DNA from: Clostridia bacterium
GTDB taxonomy: Bacteria; Bacillota; DSM-521; Neomoorellales; SLTJ01
NCBI GenBank assembly: GCA_014360105.1
Contig: JACIYD010000047.1
Location: forward strand, 1 to 8,536
Direction of reading: 5' to 3'
DNA: 8,536 nucleotides
Position 1 is the stretch's first letter. Each line of letters starts with the position of its first letter. The position numbers and the translations under genes are program-made. Positions 5,423 through 8,536 of the stretch are shown piece by piece. A model generated the notes under the pieces. It was not told the DNA's origin. It searched no databases and saw nothing but the letters and a program-made list of their open reading frames with translations.

Positions 5423-6247
5423 ATGGAAGGTGCTGGTACGAGCGTCACCGATAAAAGAGGGCGAGAGCAGTCGCCCCTGGAGAAGATTGCCCCCAAGTTC
5501 GGCCACATCACGCACGTTATTGCGGTCATGAGCGGCAAGGGAGGCGTGGGCAAGTCCACGGTGAGCGCCCTTTTGGCCTTAAGCCTCGCCCGGGCCGGCT
5601 GGAGGGTGGGCATCCTTGACGCCGACATCACCGGCCCCAGTATTCCCCGCATGTTCGGGCTTGACGGCGGGATCGAGCCGGCGCCGGGGGGTGGCATCTT
5701 GCCGGCGACGGCGGAAATGGGGATCAAGGTGATTTCCCTCAACCTCCTCCTGCCGCACGAGGACGACCCGGTGATCTGGCGCGGGCCGCTAATCTCCGGG
5801 ACGGTGAAGCAATTCTGGGAAGAGGTGGCCTGGGGCGAGCTTGATTGCCTGGTGGTGGACTTACCCCCCGGCACCGGAGACGTGCCCCTTACCGTGATGC
5901 AGGTCATACCCTTAAGCGGGATGGTCATTGTTTCTTCTCCCCAGGACCTGGCCCTGATGGTGGTCCGCAAGGCGATTAACATGGCCAGGGCCCTAAACAT
6001 CCCGCTGCTGGGCTTGATCGAGAATATGAGCTACGTTTCTTGTCCCAAGTGCGGGGAAGAAATTCACCTCTTTGGTCCCAGCCGGGCGCAAGAAGTAGCC
6101 GTAAAGGCGGGCATTCCTCTCACCGCCGTCCTGCCGCTCGACCCGGCCCTCGCCGCGCTTTGTGACACGGGACAGGTGGCGGCATACGAGGATCGGGAAA
6201 TGGGCCGGTTTGCGGCACAGCTTCTGCAACTCCCGGCCTTGGGTTAG
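5423..6247 (+). CDS. Mrp/NBP35-family P-loop ATPase, iron-sulfur cluster carrier
   Basis: A 274-residue cytoplasmic ATPase of the Mrp/NBP35/ApbC family, which hold and transfer [4Fe-4S] clusters as dimers in an ATP-dependent way. The deviant Walker A motif MSGKGGVGKST (36-46) has the signature Lys at 39 and the P-loop Lys at 44. LDADITGPSIP (65-75) follows, then DLPPGTGD (146-153) as the Walker B/switch II region, and SSPQDLAL at 171-178. The CPKC pair (C207, C210) in NMSYVSCPKCGEEIHLFG is the cluster-bridging CxxC expected for a working carrier. The N-terminal extension of about 30 residues lacks the DUF59 domain of some Mrp proteins and has no extra Cys. The ATG at 5423 has GGAGG eight bases upstream. 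It lies 31 bases after the NifX-like gene and 97 bases before the Fur-type gene, all on one strand. Confidence 0.93.
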   Translation: MEGAGTSVTDKRGREQSPLEKIAPKFGHITHVIAVMSGKGGVGKSTVSALLALSLARAGWRVGILDADITGPSIPRMFGLDGGIEPAPGGGILPATAEMGIKVISLNLLLPHEDDPVIWRGPLISGTVKQFWEEVAWGELDCLVVDLPPGTGDVPLTVMQVIPLSGMVIVSSPQDLALMVVRKAINMARALNIPLLGLIENMSYVSCPKCGEEIHLFGPSRAQEVAVKAGIPLTAVLPLDPALAALCDTGQVAAYEDREMGRFAAQLLQLPALG

Positions 6248-6250
6248 GGA

Positions 6251-6292
6251 TGCCCGCCCTCACCCTAAATGGGGTGCGCCTTGGCCGGGGCA
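6251..6292 (+). other. Imperfect two-part hairpin between the Mrp and Fur-family genes
   Basis: TGCCC (6251-6255) can pair with GGGCA (6288-6292), and inside it CACCC (6261-6265) with GGGTG (6272-6276) around a TAAATG loop. No T-run follows, so it is not a classic terminator. It might slow transcription, process the mRNA or affect Fur translation; it may equally be chance in GC-rich DNA. Confidence 0.3.
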
Positions 6293-6344
6293 AAGAACGT
6301 TTGCCACTGGCGGAGGATGCGTTTGCAGAAGGGGAGAGGAGCCC

Positions 6345-6800
6345 GTGCGCGAGGTAGTGCAAAGGGCGGAGGCTTTGCTTGTTCGCCGGGCCTACCGGTC
6401 TACGCCGCAACGGCGGGCCATCATCGCGGTGTTGGCGGCGAAGAAGGGCGAACACCTGACGGCGGAAGAGGTGTTCGCCGCGGCCAAGAAGACCCGGCCG
6501 CGCATCGGTCTGGCCACCGTCTATCGTACCCTGGCCCTGCTGGGAAAAATGGGCATTGTCCATCACCTGCGCGCGGAGGATGGGGTGAGCCGCTACGAGT
6601 TAAGCCCTGCCTGGCGAAAGGCCAGGCATCACCATCTCATCTGCCTTTCCTGCGGCTCGATCCGGGAAATAGAGGCGGCCGAGCTCGATGCTTTGTACGA
6701 AAAGACAGCCCTCATTCATAAATTCGAACTGGTACCCCAGCCCCTCGAACTCTGGGGCTACTGCCAAAAGTGCCGGGCAGGATTTGCCGCGCCCCGCTAA
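6345..6800 (+). CDS. Fur-family transcriptional regulator
   Basis: A 151-residue metal- or peroxide-sensing repressor of the Fur/PerR/Zur family, which binds palindromic operators as a dimer. The N-terminal winged helix includes RSTPQRRAIIAVL and the recognition helix region RIGLATVYRTLALLGKMGIV (53-72). The dimerisation and metal domain starts with HHHLICLSCGSIREIE. C100/C103 and C140/C143 (YCQKC) form the structural zinc site; H95-H97 and acidic residues near 108-117 are candidate sensor ligands. The sequence does not allow a clear choice between Fur, PerR and Zur. I chose GTG at 6345, where family similarity begins, with GGGGAG at 6331-6336; the frame is open for 61 codons upstream, but that part is shadow sequence overlapping the Mrp end. 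It sits between the Mrp gene and the convergent ATPases, and may control this region. I saw no obvious Fur box. Confidence 0.92.
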   Translation: MREVVQRAEALLVRRAYRSTPQRRAIIAVLAAKKGEHLTAEEVFAAAKKTRPRIGLATVYRTLALLGKMGIVHHLRAEDGVSRYELSPAWRKARHHHLICLSCGSIREIEAAELDALYEKTALIHKFELVPQPLELWGYCQKCRAGFAAPR

Positions 6801-6893
6801 AGATGCGGCCCCGCCATCAACCGCCCTCACGTGCCGTCGTTGCCATTTTCATCGGCGCTTTGCCGCTACAAAACTCCTCTTGCCCTGAACGGA

Positions 6894-7766
6894 CTAGGCA
6901 GGCGCAAGGCGCCGGGCTACCTGCTGCCAGAGTTCTTTAACCGCCGCAGCCGCATCGTTTTCGCCGTAGTCGACCAGGGGAACGCCCTGCGCCAAGGCGC
7001 GGGCGACGGCCGGGTCAAAGGGGATCTTGCCGGCCAGCTCCATGCCCTCGCGCCGGCAGTATTCCTCAATCTGCCGGGTGTTTTCCTCGCTCAGGTCAAA
7101 CTTGTTGACGCATACCAGGAGCGGCACGCGAAAGTGGCGGCAGAGGCCGGCGATGCGCGCAAGATCGTGCCGGCCGGCCAGGGTGGGCTCGGTGACCAGC
7201 AGGGCCAGGTCGGCCCCGGAAAGCGAGGAAATCACCGGGCAGCCGATGCCGGGCGGTCCGTCCGTAATAAGGTACGGGTAGCCTCCTTCTGTCGCCACGG
7301 CTTTGGCTTTGTTGCGCACCTGGGCGACGAGCTTGCCGGAGTTTTCCTGGGCAATTCCCAGTTTGGCGTGCACCATGGGACCGTATGGCGTCACGGAAAA
7401 AAACCAGTGGCCGGCCAGTGTTGGCTGCATGCTGATTGCCCCTGCGGGACAAACCCGGGCGCAGAAGCCGCAGCCCTCGCAGGACACTTCATCTACGGCA
7501 GGCGGGCTTTCCTCCGTGATGGCGCCGAAGCGGCACACGGCGCGACAGGCGCCGCAGGCAGAACACTGCTCCGCCGCGATGGCCGCCTTTTGCCCGCTCC
7601 AGAATTCGTTTACTTCCTTGACCAGCGGGCGAAGGAGCAGGTGGAGGTTGGCCGCGTCCACGTCGCAGTCGGCCAGGACTTTTCTCGGGGTGAGGGCAGC
7701 GAAGCAGGCCACTAGGCTGGTCTTGCCCGTGCCGCCCTTGCCGCTTAAGACAACAACCTCCTTCAC
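6894..7766 (-). CDS. MinD-type P-loop ATPase with inserted 2[4Fe-4S] ferredoxin domain (downstream copy)
   Basis: A 290-residue cytoplasmic ATPase of the MinD superfamily with an inserted ferredoxin (COG1149-like), related to the Mrp/NBP35 cluster carriers; physiological role unknown. The N-terminus VKEVVVLSGKGGTGKTS holds a deviant Walker A with signature Lys 10 and P-loop Lys 15. ADCDVDAANLHLLL follows at 32-45. The insert has two CxxCxxCxxxC motifs: C68, C71, C74, C78, and C96, C99, C102, C106. The first lacks the usual Pro after its last Cys (CRFGAI), the second has it (CPAGAI). TDGPPGIGCPV (168-178) is the switch II region, with an extra conserved Cys. I chose GTG at 7766 since it overlaps the upstream gene's stop as GTGA and has AGGGGGAGG before it; an in-frame ATG at 7835 would add 23 residues with no family similarity. 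It is transcribed towards the Fur-family gene, with 93 bases between the stops. Confidence 0.92.
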   Translation of the reverse strand: MKEVVVLSGKGGTGKTSLVACFAALTPRKVLADCDVDAANLHLLLRPLVKEVNEFWSGQKAAIAAEQCSACGACRAVCRFGAITEESPPAVDEVSCEGCGFCARVCPAGAISMQPTLAGHWFFSVTPYGPMVHAKLGIAQENSGKLVAQVRNKAKAVATEGGYPYLITDGPPGIGCPVISSLSGADLALLVTEPTLAGRHDLARIAGLCRHFRVPLLVCVNKFDLSEENTRQIEEYCRREGMELAGKIPFDPAVARALAQGVPLVDYGENDAAAAVKELWQQVARRLAPA

Positions 7767-8536
7767 CGTGCCCTCCCCCTGTTTTTCAGCTTCGTCTTTA
7801 TCTCTTCCCCCACCTGGACGAACTTTTCCCGCCATTGAGGCACTACCTCAACCAGGGGAAGGCCGCGGGCGTAAAAGCCGGCGATCTCCCTGGCAAAGGG
7901 GATGGTGAGCAGCAGAGGAAGCCCCTGGCCGCGGCAGTAATCGATTATCGTTTCATCGCCAAGCCCGGCACGGTTTAGCACCACCCCGCAGGGAACGTCC
8001 AGTTTTCGCGCCATCTCGACGGCCAGGGCCAGGTCGTGCAGGCCAAAGGGAGTGGGCTCGGTGACCAGGAGGCAGAAATCGCTTCCCTTGACCGTTTCCA
8101 CCACCGGGCAGGCGGTGCCAGGGGGAGCGTCAAGGATTACGGCCGCCCCGGCCGCCATCTGTTCCTTAACCCGGCGGATCAGCGGCGACGCCAAGGGCTC
8201 CCCAACGGTGAGCCGGCCCTGGACAAAGTCGATCCCGTTGGCCAAACCAGCCTCCACCACCCCCAACGGTTTCCCCTCTTCAGCAATGGCTTTTTCCGGG
8301 CAAAAATAGCTGCAGGCGCCGCAACCGTGGCACAGTTCCGGGAAGACCAGGACCGTGCGCATGAAGACAGTAATGGCTTTAAATGCGCAGACCTCCGCGC
8401 AAAGGCCACAAAAGCTGCACCTGTTCTCGTCCACCCGGGGGACGGGGAGCAAGACCACTTCTGCTCTAATAAAGATCGGCTTGAGGAAGAGGTGGGCGTT
8501 GAGCTCTTCCACGTCGCAGTCGAGCACCTGCACCTT
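7763..8536 (-). CDS. MinD-type P-loop ATPase with inserted 2[4Fe-4S] ferredoxin domain (upstream copy), N-terminus beyond window
   Basis: A second member of the same family, with 257 codons visible. The sequence begins at KVQVLDCDVEELNAHLFL, which aligns with the region just after the P-loop of its neighbour, so the Walker A motif and true start lie past the right edge; a GTG at 8533 is not the start. The ferredoxin insert has RCSFCGLCAEVCAFKAI and LCHGCGACSYFCPEKAI, eight Cys for two [4Fe-4S] clusters; as in the neighbour, only the second has the Pro. LDAPPGTACPVVETV is the switch II region, with the same extra Cys, and VTEPTPFGLHDLALAVEM follows. It is clearly diverged from its neighbour, so the pair is an old duplication. 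The stop TGA overlaps the neighbour's GTG, pointing to coupled translation and perhaps a heterodimer. Confidence 0.9.
   Translation of the reverse strand, partial: KVQVLDCDVEELNAHLFLKPIFIRAEVVLLPVPRVDENRCSFCGLCAEVCAFKAITVFMRTVLVFPELCHGCGACSYFCPEKAIAEEGKPLGVVEAGLANGIDFVQGRLTVGEPLASPLIRRVKEQMAAGAAVILDAPPGTACPVVETVKGSDFCLLVTEPTPFGLHDLALAVEMARKLDVPCGVVLNRAGLGDETIIDYCRGQGLPLLLTIPFAREIAGFYARGLPLVEVVPQWREKFVQVGEEIKTKLKNRGRAR

Noticed and set aside
6162..6344. A 61-residue N-terminal extension of the Fur-family protein
   Set aside because: It overlaps the end of the Mrp gene, has no family similarity, and a GTG with a ribosome binding site lies exactly where Fur similarity begins.
7767..7835. A 23-residue extension of the downstream ferredoxin-ATPase from ATG 7835
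   Set aside because: It is antisense-free but overlaps the upstream gene's coding end in another frame, and the GTGA overlap with a good ribosome binding site gives a family-typical start.
1..8536. CRISPR array, tRNA or rRNA genes
   Set aside because: No regularly spaced repeats and no tRNA- or rRNA-like segments were seen on either strand by eye.

Overview
The window looks like two unrelated pieces of DNA joined end to end at about position 3310-3321. The left piece (1 to about 3318) reads entirely on the minus strand. It carries the C-terminal part of an MdtB/MdtC-like RND efflux pump, an outer-membrane-factor lipoprotein overlapping it by ATGA, and the first 385 residues of a TOMM (thiazole/oxazole-modified peptide) cyclodehydratase. 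RND pumps and outer-membrane factors need a Gram-negative envelope, so this part is probably proteobacterial. An alphaproteobacterium is my guess from the general look of the genes, not something I can prove.

The right piece (about 3312 to 8536) looks like an anaerobic, high-GC, probably thermophilic member of the Clostridia, related to acetogens or Moorella-like organisms. It opens with the last 138 or so codons of the CO dehydrogenase subunit of the acetyl-CoA synthase complex (AcsA/CooS), followed by a likely hairpin terminator. A promoter-like sequence then precedes a small Gly/Trp-rich DUF5320-type protein and a gamma-carbonic-anhydrase-like protein that seems to start on a rare ATT codon. 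After a 237-base gap come a NifX-like cluster-binding protein, an Mrp/NBP35-type P-loop ATPase and a Fur-family regulator. Convergent to these, on the minus strand, lie two overlapping MinD-type ATPases with inserted 2[4Fe-4S] ferredoxin domains, the second cut by the right edge.

At the junction both flanking genes lose their N-terminal parts within about 10 bases of each other, they point away from each other, and no transposase, integrase, tRNA or repeat is visible. A chimeric contig is the simplest reading, so the two halves should not be treated as one genetic system.

Within each half the genes make sense together. On the left, an efflux pump plus exit duct stands next to a RiPP-modifying enzyme, which suggests, without proving, export of or resistance to a modified peptide. 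On the right, the NifX-like protein, Mrp and the two ferredoxin-ATPases are the kind of proteins that carry or assemble metal-sulfur clusters, with a Fur-type metal or stress sensor between them. The function of this set is not established. It is the best candidate here for an under-described system.
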